45,373 nt of DNA, taken from contig JAGVSR010000125.1 of assembly GCA_019137195.1 (NCBI GenBank), positions 1-45,373 on the forward strand, read 5' to 3'. The translations under genes and the position numbers were made by a program. The notes under the pieces were generated by a model. That model made no database searches, was not told the origin of the DNA, and saw only the letters and a list, made by a program, of their open reading frames with translations. This DNA comes from Alphaproteobacteria bacterium (GTDB taxonomy: Bacteria; Pseudomonadota; Alphaproteobacteria; Rhizobiales; Hyphomicrobiaceae). Numbering within the stretch: the first letter of the stretch is position 1; each line of letters opens with the position of its first letter. Positions 34,942 through 43,288 of the stretch are shown in pieces.

Positions 34942-35293
34942 GGGGCGCTCCATGTTTTGGCGGATGCACCGCACCGGGGCCGAGTAGGCCGACCGCCATC
35001 GACAGCCGGTGCTACGAGTACGGCCCCGAAGGCGGGAAGCCTCGGGGCCGCGAGCGCGCCGGACGTGATGTCGGTCTGGTGAGGTCGGGTCGGACGTGGG
35101 AGTGAGCGGGGGTGGGCCTGCGCCGAGATCCGATGCTCCCTCGGGCGAGCTCGTCCGCTCCCGCCCGGCATGGTGTCTCGGCACTGCTCTCATCGACGCG
35201 TGACCGGAGTTCAGAGTGGTCAAGGGTATCGTCCCTCGTCTCTCTGACGCGCACACCCGTCCTGCTGCGGCATTGGGGCTGCCGCGGCGACGA

Positions 35294-35311
35294 GAGGGGA
35301 AATTTCCCCTC
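35294..35311. repeat. 18-bp perfect palindrome downstream of rpoH
   Basis: GAGGGGAAATTTCCCCTC reads the same on both strands. It could fold into a hairpin with an AAATTT loop and act as rpoH terminator, although no T-run follows, or be a dimeric protein-binding site. It lies between rpoH and an empty stretch. Confidence 0.45.
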
Positions 35312-35396
35312 ACGACTTGATGCTAGGTGATTCGTGCCCCGCGTTTACGACACACCCGGAAGGAATTTCGCATTGCATCAGCACGCTGGCAAAGGG

Positions 35397-36287
35397 CTAC
35401 GACCCTGCCTTGGCGAGGCGGGCTTGCGATGCCTGTTGCACGGCCTTCTGCACCTTCTCGAAGGCGCGGACCTCGATCTGCCGAATGCGCTCGCGGCTGA
35501 CCCCGAACTCCGACGAAAGGTCCTCGAGCGTTGCCGGCTCCTCCGCGAGCCGCCGCGCCTCGAAAATACGCCGCTCACGGTCCGTGAGCTGCTCGAGGGC
35601 AGCCGCAAGGAAGCTCTTGCGCTGGCCGAGTTCCTCGCTCTCGACGAGACGCTCCTCCTGGTCCGGTGTGTCATCGACGAGCCAGTCCTGCCACTCGCCG
35701 GACTCGGCGTCGGCTCGCACCGGTGCATTGAGCGAGGCATCGCCGCCGAGGCGGCGGTTCATCGAGACGACGTCGTCCTCGGTAACGCCGAGCTTCCTGG
35801 CGATCGACTTGACGTGCTCGGGCTTGAGGTCGCCCTCCTCGAGCGCCTGCACCTGGCTCTTGGCCCGGCGCAGATTGAAGAAGAGCTTCTTCTGGGCAGC
35901 CGTGGTGCCCATCTTCACGAGGCTCCACGAGCGCAGGATGTACTCTTGAATGGAGGCCCTGATCCACCACATGGCGTACGTGGCGAGCCGGAAGCCGCGG
36001 TCGGGCTCGAAGCGCTTCACCGCCTGCATGAGGCCGACGTTGCCTTCCGAAATCACCTCGCCCACGGGCAGCCCGTAGCCGCGATAGCCCATGGCAATGC
36101 GCGCCACGAGCCTCAGGTGCGACGTGATCAGCTTATGGGCCGCGTCCGTGTCGCCGTGCTCTTGCCAGCGCTTGGCGAGCATGTACTCCTCGTCCGGCTC
36201 CAGCATGGGGAATTTGCGGATCTCGGCGAGATAGCGCGAGAGTCCCATGGAGCCGTCTGAGATAGTCGGCAACGCCTTGCTGGTCAT
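35397..36287 (-). CDS. rpoH: Heat-shock sigma factor RpoH (sigma-32)
   Basis: A 296-residue sigma factor directing heat-shock gene transcription. The RpoH box AQKKLFFNLR (131-140) is diagnostic. Region 2 (LRLVARIAMGYRGYGLPVGEVISEGNVGLMQAV, then RFEPDRGFRLATYAMWWIRASIQEYILRSWSLVK) and region 4 with a final helix-turn-helix (TLEDLSSEFGVSRERIRQIEVRAFEKVQKA) are complete. The ATG at 36287 gives a normal length for alphaproteobacterial RpoH; the open frame extends 124 further codons that are not conserved. A TATAAT -10 candidate lies 133 bases upstream at 36420-36425, within a 5' leader that can form CGGTCC-ggaat-GGACCG, a possible but unproven thermosensor stem. Confidence 0.96.
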   Translation of the reverse strand: MTSKALPTISDGSMGLSRYLAEIRKFPMLEPDEEYMLAKRWQEHGDTDAAHKLITSHLRLVARIAMGYRGYGLPVGEVISEGNVGLMQAVKRFEPDRGFRLATYAMWWIRASIQEYILRSWSLVKMGTTAAQKKLFFNLRRAKSQVQALEEGDLKPEHVKSIARKLGVTEDDVVSMNRRLGGDASLNAPVRADAESGEWQDWLVDDTPDQEERLVESEELGQRKSFLAAALEQLTDRERRIFEARRLAEEPATLEDLSSEFGVSRERIRQIEVRAFEKVQKAVQQASQARLAKAGS

Positions 36288-36745
36288 TCTATGCGCGTGC
36301 CCCGGGCTCACCGGACCACGTCCCTGCTCTGGAAGCCCGCTAGGGGCCCCGTCACCCGAGCAACGGTCCGGAATGGACCGCTCCCCCTGGCTTCGTCGGC
36401 CGCGGACGACACAAAGGACATTATAGGGGCCCTTCCGCCATGCGCGGCTTAAATCCTCGTAACAATATACGCGTGGCACAGCCCCGCGGATCCGGTTGCG
36501 CCTCGTCCGGTACCGCTGGCGACAACGTCCGACATCGCAACAACCGGACATCGCGACTGTCGCAAGTACGTTCGCCAATGTCGAAAATGCCAATCCGCGA
36601 GTGCCCCGTCTCGAGCCCGGCCGACACTTGGGCAGACATCCTCCCCCGGCGAGCCCCATGCACCGGCCGCAGCTGGGTTCAGCGCCGTGAGCATATCCCG
36701 TGCTGGTCGTCGCGGAGTCCGACAGACGCCGTCCGTAGACTTTGG
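36288..36745. other. 458-bp region upstream of rpoH, no gene seen
   Basis: Lies between rpoH and the LutA-like gene, both on the minus strand. Open frames crossing it are shadows. It carries the rpoH promoter candidate at 36420-36425 and a 6-bp leader hairpin near 36363-36379; no tRNA or other RNA gene is visible. Confidence 0.5.
36420..36425 (-). promoter_or_regulatory. rpoH: Candidate -10 element for rpoH
   Basis: On the minus strand GGCCCC-TATAAT-GTCC contains a perfect TATAAT. The CCCC before it also resembles the -10 of sigma-32 promoters (CCCCAT), but no CTTGAA or TTGACA -35 is seen at the proper distance. The implied leader is about 130 bases. Confidence 0.35.
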
Positions 36746-37528
36746 CTACGCGTCGTGCTGCGAGTGCCCGATCGGTGGTTCCTCGAGCTCACCCGACAGC
36801 ACCTCGGCGATGTGGCGGCACGAGACATGGGCATCCGCGCGGGTGAGCTTACCGGCGATGTTCAGGAGGCATCCGAGATCCGGCCCGACCAACAGGTCGA
36901 CGCCTGCTGCAACGACGGCGGCGGCCTTCTTGGCCACGATCGCTTCAGAGATGTCGCCGTACTTGACCGAGAACAGCCCGCCGAAGCCACAGCAGCTTTC
37001 CGCGTCGCCGAGCTCGGCGAGCGTCAAGCCATCGACGGCCGCCAGCAACCGACGTGGCGCGACACCGATCCCGAGCTCGCGCCGGGCCGAGCAGGCGTCG
37101 TGATAGGCGACCCGGCCCCGAAAGCGGCCCGGGACCTCTTTGAGGCCACGCACCTCGGCCAGAAACGTCGTCAGCTCGAACACACGGCCGCCGAACTCCC
37201 TCGCCTCGCGCGCCAGCGTTTCGTCGTCGGAAAGAAGCTCCGGATAATGGATCTTGAGCATGGCGGCACACGAGCCCGACGGCACGACGACGTAGTCGAA
37301 GCCCTGAAACGCGCGCATGGTCGAGATCGCAAGCGCCCGTGCCGTCGCACGGTCGCCGGCGTTGTACGCGGGCTGCCCGCAGCAGGTCTGAAGTCGCGGC
37401 ACCTCGACGGTGGCACCGGCCGCCTCGATCAGCTTCGCCGCGGCGAACCCGACTGACGGACGCCAGAGATCGACGAGGCAGGTCACGAACAGACCGGCGC
37501 GAGATCGTGCTGCAGAAACGTCTGCCAT
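36746..37528 (-). CDS. lutA: LutA/YkgE-like iron-sulfur heterodisulfide-reductase-type protein
   Basis: A 260-residue protein with two cysteine-rich CCG domains. The first has RLQTCCGQPAYN (CCG at 49-51), preceded by the TCLVD motif (C17). The second has YHDACSARRELG (C146), AESCCGFGGLFSVKY (CCG at 179-181). This is the pattern of LutA, subunit of the L-lactate-oxidising LutABC complex, and of the GlcF C-terminal half. No LutB or LutC gene is near; the next gene on this strand is a LysR regulator and glcDEF lies beyond. It may supply an extra electron-carrying subunit or act with remote partners. ATG at 37528; 175 bp lie between it and the LysR gene. Confidence 0.88.
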   Translation of the reverse strand: MADVSAARSRAGLFVTCLVDLWRPSVGFAAAKLIEAAGATVEVPRLQTCCGQPAYNAGDRATARALAISTMRAFQGFDYVVVPSGSCAAMLKIHYPELLSDDETLAREAREFGGRVFELTTFLAEVRGLKEVPGRFRGRVAYHDACSARRELGIGVAPRRLLAAVDGLTLAELGDAESCCGFGGLFSVKYGDISEAIVAKKAAAVVAAGVDLLVGPDLGCLLNIAGKLTRADAHVSCRHIAEVLSGELEEPPIGHSQHDA

Positions 37529-37703
37529 GAGCGATAGGACGTGCGTCTCGAGAGGAGGAGCCGGAACCGGCTTGTGCAGCCGCGCTCGCCAACGATAGAC
37601 GCCCAGCGAACCGGGCCGTCAAGCGGTGCTGTTGCCTGGCAAAGATTATCCCCGCGCACCAGGAGATGCACGGGGACCAGACGCCAGAGCGTTGCCGAAA
37701 GAC

Positions 37704-38696
37704 CTACCCGGCGCTGACGCGCTCGCTCTTGCGGGGGGCACCCGGACGCGGCTGGCCTTTCGCCACCTTGCCGGGACGCGCCAGGAGTCCGGGGATCGCG
37801 TCCTTCTCCCAATAGGGCTCGAGCCCGAAATGCTCGGCCAGGAACTCGATGAAGGCATGCACCTTGGCCGGCATGAACTCGCGACACGGGTAGACGGCGT
37901 AGATGGCGACGTTCGAGGACCCGTGATATTGGGGCATCACGACCTCGAGCGCACCGCTCTTCAGCTCCGATCCGATCTCCCACAGGCTCCTGAGCCCGAT
38001 GCCGAGCCCGGCCATCAACGCCTCGCGGATGAGCTCTGCCGAGTTGGCGCGCACGTTGCCCTTGACGCGCAGCTGCACCTGACCCTCCGGTCCTTCGAGG
38101 CGCCATACGTCCTGAGCACCGGCCGAGAGGCAGTTGTGCTCCTCGAGGTCGGCGAGGCTCTTCGGCCTCCCGGCGCGCTCGAGATAGGCCGGCGCGGCGC
38201 AGATCACGCGGCTGTCGGGCGACAGCTTGCGGGCGACAAGAGACGAGTCCTGCAGTTCGCCGATGCGGATCGCGAGATCGAAGCCATCGCGGATGATGTC
38301 GAGGTAGTTGTCGGTGAGGTGCAGGTCGAGTTGAATGTCCGGGTAACGCTCGAGAAACTTGGACAGGTAGGGCGAGACGTGAAGCCGGAAAAAAGTGGTG
38401 GGCGCGGTGATCTTCAACACGCCGCGTGGCTTCGTGTTGCGACGAGAGACGAAATCCTCGGCCTCCTCGATCAAGGACAGGATGTCGACGACGCGCTTGA
38501 AATAGCCCTCGCCGGTCTCGGTCAGCGTGAGCTGGCGCGTGGTGCGCTGGAAGAGACGAGCGCCGAGCCGCTCCTCCAGTAAGCTGATGCGCTTCGACAC
38601 CACGGCGGGCGACAGGCCCATCTCCCGCCCCGCCGCCGACATGTTGCCGGTGCGGGCGACGCGAGCGAAGATGTCGAAGTCACTGATGGTCGTCAC
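37704..38696 (-). CDS. LysR-family transcriptional regulator
   Basis: A 330-residue regulator. The N-terminal winged helix-turn-helix (residues about 5-62: DFDIFARVARTGNMSAAGREMGLSPAVVSKRISLLEERLG) is typical, and the substrate-binding domain matches the CrgA-like LysR group (PRGVLKITAPTTFFRLHVSPYL, then DGFDLAIRIGEL). Start GTG at 38696 with AGGAGGAG 5 bases upstream, a very good site. It is divergent from glcD across 277 bp, the classic arrangement for a LysR gene and its target operon, so glcDEF is a probable target; lutA, downstream, may be co-regulated. The C-terminal 30 residues are Lys/Pro-rich and atypical. Confidence 0.93.
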   Translation of the reverse strand: MTTISDFDIFARVARTGNMSAAGREMGLSPAVVSKRISLLEERLGARLFQRTTRQLTLTETGEGYFKRVVDILSLIEEAEDFVSRRNTKPRGVLKITAPTTFFRLHVSPYLSKFLERYPDIQLDLHLTDNYLDIIRDGFDLAIRIGELQDSSLVARKLSPDSRVICAAPAYLERAGRPKSLADLEEHNCLSAGAQDVWRLEGPEGQVQLRVKGNVRANSAELIREALMAGLGIGLRSLWEIGSELKSGALEVVMPQYHGSSNVAIYAVYPCREFMPAKVHAFIEFLAEHFGLEPYWEKDAIPGLLARPGKVAKGQPRPGAPRKSERVSAG

Positions 38697-38973
38697 GGTC
38701 TCCTCCTGCTGTGATCACATCAGCCGGCTTTCGTCGCATCGGCCAAGGTGCTTCAATGCTTCGTTGATGCGCTAGGTAGTCGGCAGTAGCGTGGCCCGGA
38801 AGATTTCCATCCAGACTACTCTTTTTCCAAATCGTTGATAGTCATGGCGTGGTCGCATATGACCTGCCGAGACCGCTTGCAGGAAATGCCGCTCCAGGCC
38901 ATTGCTTAACCATCGCCACGCCCCCGTCCCCGCAGCCTGCCCGGGGGCCGGGCCTCACCGAGGCTTCTGCGCC
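38697..38973. promoter_or_regulatory. Divergent regulatory region between LysR gene and glcD
   Basis: 277 bp holding both promoters. A perfect 10-bp palindrome TGTGATCACA sits at 38710-38719, 13 bases upstream of the LysR start and overlapping its ribosome-binding-site vicinity. No canonical T-N11-A LysR box stands out clearly, and no strong -35/-10 pair is obvious; a TTTTTCCAAATC stretch near 38822-38833 is the AT-richest part. Confidence 0.4.
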
Positions 38974-40449
38974 ATGTCCCTGATCGAGCTTCCAAAACCG
39001 GACGAGTCAGTGATTGCGCGCAGGGCCGAGATCGCCCGCGACTTGGCCGCTCTCACGAGCCCCGCCGCCGTCATCTCCGACGAGGACGGCCGCCGCGCCT
39101 TCGAGACCGATGCCCTGACGGCCTATCGCCGCCTGCCGCTCGCGGTCGTCCTGCCGTCCTCGACCGAGGAGGTCTCGCGCGTGCTGAAGTACTGTCACAC
39201 CCACGGCATCAAGGTCGTGGCCCGTGGCGCCGGAACGTCGCTCTGCGGCGGTGCGCTTCCTGCCGAGGATGCCGTCGTCGTCGGCGTCTCCAAAATGAGC
39301 CGCGTTCTCGATGTGGATTACGAGGCCCGCTGGGTGCGCGTCGAGGCGGGCATCACCAACCTCGCCATCTCGGGTGCCGTAGGCAGCGCGGGCTTCTTCT
39401 ACGCTCCGGACCCTTCGAGCCAGCTCGCCTGCACGCTCGCCGGCAACCTCGCCATGAACTCGGGCGGCGCCCATTGCCTGAAGTACGGCGTCACCACCAA
39501 CAACGTCTTGGGCGTGCGCATGGTGCTGATGACGGGCGAGGTCGTCGACATCGGCGGGCCGCATCTCGACTCGGAGGGCTACGATCTCCTCGCCCTCGTC
39601 GTCGGCTCCGAAGGTCAGTTCGGCATCGTCACCGAAGCCACCGTGCGCATCCTGCGCCAGGCTGAGGGGGCCCGCCCCATGCTGCTCGGCTTCGAAAGCG
39701 CGGCCAAGGCCGCCATCTGCGTCGCCCGCATCATCGCCTCGGGTATCATTCCGGTTGCCATCGAGTTCATGGACAAGCCCGCCATCGAGGTCTGCGAGGC
39801 CTTTGCCAAGGCCGGCTACCCGCTCGACGCGGAGGCGCTGCTCATCATCGAGGTGGAGGGCTCCGAGGAGGAGATCAGCGACCGCCTCGCCTACATCGCC
39901 ACGATTGCCGCCGACCTGAGCCCGACCTCGATGACTGTGGCGGAAAGCCCCGAGCAGGCAGCCCGCATCTGGAAAGGGCGCAAGTCCGCGTTCGGCGCCA
40001 TCGGCCGACTTGCCGACTACTACTGCATGGACGGTACCATCCCGCTCGGCAGCCTCGCCCATGTCCTGCAAGAGATCTCTGCCATCTGCGACCGGCACGG
40101 CCTCAAAGTCGCGAACATCTTCCACGCCGGAGACGGCAACCTGCATCCGCTCATCATGTACGACGCCAACACGCCGGGCGAAACGGAGAAGGCCGAGGCC
40201 GCTGGTGCCGACATATTGCGGCTCTGCGTCGCCGTCGGCGGTTGCCTCACCGGCGAGCACGGCGTCGGCATCGAGAAGCGCGACCTCATGCGCGAGCAGT
40301 TCAACGACGAGGATCTCGCCGTCCAGGTGCGCTTGAAGTCGGTGTTCGATCCCGGCTGGCTCCTGAACCCCGCGAAGGTGTTCCCGCTCGATGCGCGCCA
40401 GGCCGTCGATCGGCCCGAGCCGCAAGGCTCCCGCAGCGTGGCCGCGTGA
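38974..40449 (+). CDS. glcD: Glycolate oxidase subunit GlcD (FAD-linked)
   Basis: A 491-residue FAD-binding oxidoreductase. It oxidises glycolate (or D-lactate) to glyoxylate, passing electrons through GlcE and GlcF. The FAD_binding_4 fold is seen in KVVARGAGTSLCGGALPAEDAVVVGV (residues about 75-105) and GFFYAPDPSSQLACTLAGNLAMNSGGAH (141-170). The C-terminal FAD-oxidase_C domain ends in IFHAGDGNLHPLIMYD and LTGEHGVGIEKRD, as in GlcD. The ATG at 38974 gives the family length; an upstream in-frame start at 38902 is unconserved. It is the first gene of glcDEF, with glcE starting 16 bases after its stop. Confidence 0.95.
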   Translation: MSLIELPKPDESVIARRAEIARDLAALTSPAAVISDEDGRRAFETDALTAYRRLPLAVVLPSSTEEVSRVLKYCHTHGIKVVARGAGTSLCGGALPAEDAVVVGVSKMSRVLDVDYEARWVRVEAGITNLAISGAVGSAGFFYAPDPSSQLACTLAGNLAMNSGGAHCLKYGVTTNNVLGVRMVLMTGEVVDIGGPHLDSEGYDLLALVVGSEGQFGIVTEATVRILRQAEGARPMLLGFESAAKAAICVARIIASGIIPVAIEFMDKPAIEVCEAFAKAGYPLDAEALLIIEVEGSEEEISDRLAYIATIAADLSPTSMTVAESPEQAARIWKGRKSAFGAIGRLADYYCMDGTIPLGSLAHVLQEISAICDRHGLKVANIFHAGDGNLHPLIMYDANTPGETEKAEAAGADILRLCVAVGGCLTGEHGVGIEKRDLMREQFNDEDLAVQVRLKSVFDPGWLLNPAKVFPLDARQAVDRPEPQGSRSVAA

Positions 40450-40465
40450 GGGAGATCGTACATCC

Positions 40466-41686
40466 GTGACCGAGATCCTGAGACCTGCCACCGAGTGGGA
40501 GCTGAAGAGCATCATGGGCGCGCTGATCCATCGCGAGATCAGCGTCGAGGTCATGGGTGCCGGCTCTAAGCGGAGCCTCGGACGCCCGATCTCGGCCGGC
40601 TCGGCCATCACCACCTCGAGCCTGCGAGGCATCTCACTCTACGAGCCGACCGAGCTCGTCATGTCGGCACGCGCCGGCACCACCGTGTCGCAGATCGAGG
40701 TCGAGCTCGCCTCCCGCAACCAGATGCTGCCGTTCGAGCCCCTCGACATCGCCCCGATGCTGGGCGGCCAGCCGGGCGCGCAGACCATCGGCGGCGTGTT
40801 CGCGACCAACCTTTCGGGCGCGCGGCGCATCTCGGCGGGTGCCGCCCGCGACCACCTCATCGGCGCCCGCGGCGTCAACGGCCGAGCAGAGATCTTCAAG
40901 TCCGGCGGGCGCGTGATGAAGAACGTCACCGGCTACGACGTGGCGCGCGGCCTTGCCGGCAGCTGGGGCACGCTCGCGGTCCTGACCGAGGTCACCTTCA
41001 AGGTGCTGCCGCTGCCGGACGACACCGCGACCCTCGTCTACTTCGGCCTCCCCGACGACATCGCCAGCGAGCTCATGTGCGCCGCCACGGCCTCGCCGTT
41101 CGAGGTCTCGGGCACCGCCCATCTCTCGGCCGCGCTCGCAGCCCGTCTGCGCTTCGAGATGCCGGGGGCCGGCGCCGAGGCGATCACCGCCATCCGTCTC
41201 GAGAACTTCGCCAAATCGACCGCCTACCGCATGGACAAGCTGGAAGCCGAGCTCAAGGCCTACGGCGCGCCGGCGCGGCTCGATCTCGAGCGGTCGCTGA
41301 AGCTGTGGGGCGAGTTGAAGCGCCTTGCAGTGTTCCCCTACGGTCCTTCGCACATCTGGCGCATCTCCACCTCGCCGCGCGCTGCTCCGAAGCTCGTCGC
41401 ATCCATCCGCCGTCACATGCCGGTCGAGACCTACTACGATTGGTCCGGCGGCCTCGTGTGGATCGAGACGCCGGCGTCCGCAGACGGCGGCGCCGCCGAC
41501 ATCCGCCGCGCCATCGCGAGCCACGGAGGTCACGCCACCCTGATCCGCGCCGAGGAGGCCGTCAGGAGCACCGTCGACGTGTTCCAGCCCCTGAACCCCG
41601 CGATCGAGCGTCTATCGAAGGGAATCAAAGAGGCCTTCGATCCTTTGGGCCTCCTCAATCCCGGCCGCATGTACGTAGGGATGTGA
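40466..41686 (+). CDS. glcE: Glycolate oxidase subunit GlcE
   Basis: A 406-residue FAD-binding subunit. It shares the GlcD fold but is shorter (EVMGAGSKRSLGRP; IAPMLGGQPGAQTIGGVFATNLSGARRI; AARDHLIGARGVNGRAEIFKSGGRVMKNVTGYDVARGLAGSWG). The pattern VMKNVTGYD is diagnostic of GlcE. The start is GTG at 40466 with GAGGGAG 11 bases upstream. C-terminal motif FDPLGLLNPGRMY matches the family end. glcF follows after a 192-bp gap, unusually long for this operon. Confidence 0.94.
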   Translation: MTEILRPATEWELKSIMGALIHREISVEVMGAGSKRSLGRPISAGSAITTSSLRGISLYEPTELVMSARAGTTVSQIEVELASRNQMLPFEPLDIAPMLGGQPGAQTIGGVFATNLSGARRISAGAARDHLIGARGVNGRAEIFKSGGRVMKNVTGYDVARGLAGSWGTLAVLTEVTFKVLPLPDDTATLVYFGLPDDIASELMCAATASPFEVSGTAHLSAALAARLRFEMPGAGAEAITAIRLENFAKSTAYRMDKLEAELKAYGAPARLDLERSLKLWGELKRLAVFPYGPSHIWRISTSPRAAPKLVASIRRHMPVETYYDWSGGLVWIETPASADGGAADIRRAIASHGGHATLIRAEEAVRSTVDVFQPLNPAIERLSKGIKEAFDPLGLLNPGRMYVGM

Positions 41687-41878
41687 GCGATGGGCTTTGG
41701 CACCACAATCCCACACCCTGCCTCTCGCCTCATCGGAGAGGACATTCGAGCGATGCTCGATCGCGGGTTGTACTCCTTCGGCAGACGCCGGCCGGATTCC
41801 CTGTCCTGTGGTGATAGGGTCGGGTGTCATGGCCACACTGCAATGTCGACACTGTCGCTACGGAACCCCTGATCCTCG
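41687..41878 (+). other. Unusual 192-bp gap within the glc operon
   Basis: Between glcE and glcF, where a few bases would be expected. It contains CGAGC-gat-GCTCG, a perfect 5-bp stem near 41747-41759, and several G/C-rich partial repeats. Small frames such as 41697-41909 and 41690-41872 show no recognisable protein. It looks like an inserted palindromic element or a 5' leader of glcF. Confidence 0.45.
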
Positions 41879-43243
41879 ATGCAGACGAAATTCACGCCCG
41901 AGCAGCTGAAAAATCCGCGCGTCGCCGAGGCCGACCGCATCCTGCGCCGCTGCGTTCACTGCGGCCTTTGCACTGCCGTGTGCCCGACCTACGTCACCCT
42001 AGGCGACGAGCGCGACAGCCCGCGCGGACGCATCTATCTCATCAAGGACATGTACGAGCGGGGCGCGCCACCGAGCCTCGAGGTGCGCCATCATATCGAC
42101 CGCTGCCTCACCTGCCTCTCCTGCACCTCGACCTGCCCCTCGGGCGTCGACTACATGCACCTTGTCGACGGTGCCCGCGCCGAGATCGAGGAGAAGACCC
42201 GCCGCGGCTGGAAAACGAGCTTTCTGCGCTCCCTCCTCGCCAACACGGTGCCATATCCCCGCCGCTTCAAAAAAGCCATCAAGGCGGCGCGCCTCGTCCG
42301 GCCACTGTCGCCGCTCTTCCGCCGCTTCGGCCTCGAGGAGGTCGCCGCCATGATCGACCTCGCGCCGCAGTCGTTCCCCGGCGAGGCCCAGTACGCCGGG
42401 CCGGGAACGGCGACCACCAAGGCCGAGCACAAGGCCCGCGTCGTCATGCTCGCTGGCTGCGCCCAGCAGGTGCTGCGTCCCTCGATCAACGATGCCACCA
42501 TTCGGCTCCTCGCGCGCCGCGGCGTCGACGTCGTCGTCTCCTCCGGCGCCGGCTGCTGTGGCGCCCTCAATCATCACATGGGCCGCGAGGCCGACGCCGT
42601 CCGCCAGATCAAGCGCAACGTCGACGCCTGGTCGAAAGAGATGGCGAAGGGCAACGTCGACGCCGTCATCGTCAACGCCTCGGGCTGCGGCACCACCGTC
42701 AAGGACTACGGCCACATTTTGAAGCACGATCCCGACTATGCCGGCCGCGCCGCAAAGATCTCCTCTCTCGCCCGCGACATCACCGAGTTCCTGACCCAGG
42801 TACCCATCGGCCCGCCTACCCGTTGGTCCTCGATCCGCGTCGCCTATCACGCCGCCTGCTCGTTGCAGCACGGCCAGCGCGTCACCGACGAGCCGAAGTG
42901 GCTATTGAAGCAGGCTGGCTACTCTGTCTCCGAGGCTCCCGAGGCGCATCTCTGCTGCGGCTCGGCCGGCACCTACAACATCCTGCAGCCGGCGATCGCG
43001 AACGAGCTCAAGACGAGAAAGCTCAAGAACATCCGCACGACGCGGGCCGACGTCGTCGCCGCCGGCAACATCGGCTGCATCGCCCAGCTCGAGCCGGGGC
43101 TCGATATGCCGATCGTGCATACGGTCGAGCTTCTCGACTGGGCCTACGGCGGCCCCGTCCCGCCCGGCCTCGAGCACCTTGCCCAGTTCGTGTCCGATGT
43201 GCCGCAGCCGAAATTGATCGTAGATGACTATATTGACGAGTAG
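41879..43243 (+). CDS. glcF: Glycolate oxidase iron-sulfur subunit GlcF
   Basis: A 454-residue protein. Two ferredoxin-like [4Fe-4S] motifs: C25-VH-C28-GL-C31-TAV-C35 and C76-LT-C79-LS-C82-TST-C86. They are followed by two CCG domains (GAGCCGALNHHMG near 222; HLCCGSAGTYN near 359) that complete the electron path to the membrane quinone pool. All ligand cysteines are present. The ATG at 41879 begins MQTKFTPEQLKN, the usual GlcF N-terminus. It is the last glc gene. Confidence 0.95.
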   Translation: MQTKFTPEQLKNPRVAEADRILRRCVHCGLCTAVCPTYVTLGDERDSPRGRIYLIKDMYERGAPPSLEVRHHIDRCLTCLSCTSTCPSGVDYMHLVDGARAEIEEKTRRGWKTSFLRSLLANTVPYPRRFKKAIKAARLVRPLSPLFRRFGLEEVAAMIDLAPQSFPGEAQYAGPGTATTKAEHKARVVMLAGCAQQVLRPSINDATIRLLARRGVDVVVSSGAGCCGALNHHMGREADAVRQIKRNVDAWSKEMAKGNVDAVIVNASGCGTTVKDYGHILKHDPDYAGRAAKISSLARDITEFLTQVPIGPPTRWSSIRVAYHAACSLQHGQRVTDEPKWLLKQAGYSVSEAPEAHLCCGSAGTYNILQPAIANELKTRKLKNIRTTRADVVAAGNIGCIAQLEPGLDMPIVHTVELLDWAYGGPVPPGLEHLAQFVSDVPQPKLIVDDYIDE

Positions 43244-43288
43244 GCGAGCTGCATCGCGGCGTTTCTTCCCCTCTCTTTCACCACCGGC

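Larger units (their letters stand above)
34752..35396. other. 645-bp region between TadG-like gene and rpoH, mostly empty
   Basis: No recognisable domain gene on either strand apart from a doubtful 45-codon frame at 34804-34941. GC-rich Arg/Pro-rich open frames look like composition artefacts. A perfect 18-bp palindrome lies at 35294-35311, about 86 bases beyond the rpoH stop. Confidence 0.45.

Noticed and set aside
34804-35313. 169-codon minus-strand frame
   Set aside because: The N-terminal part is Arg/Ser/Pro-rich; only the last 45 codons, with their own ribosome-binding site, are worth listing as a possible small gene.
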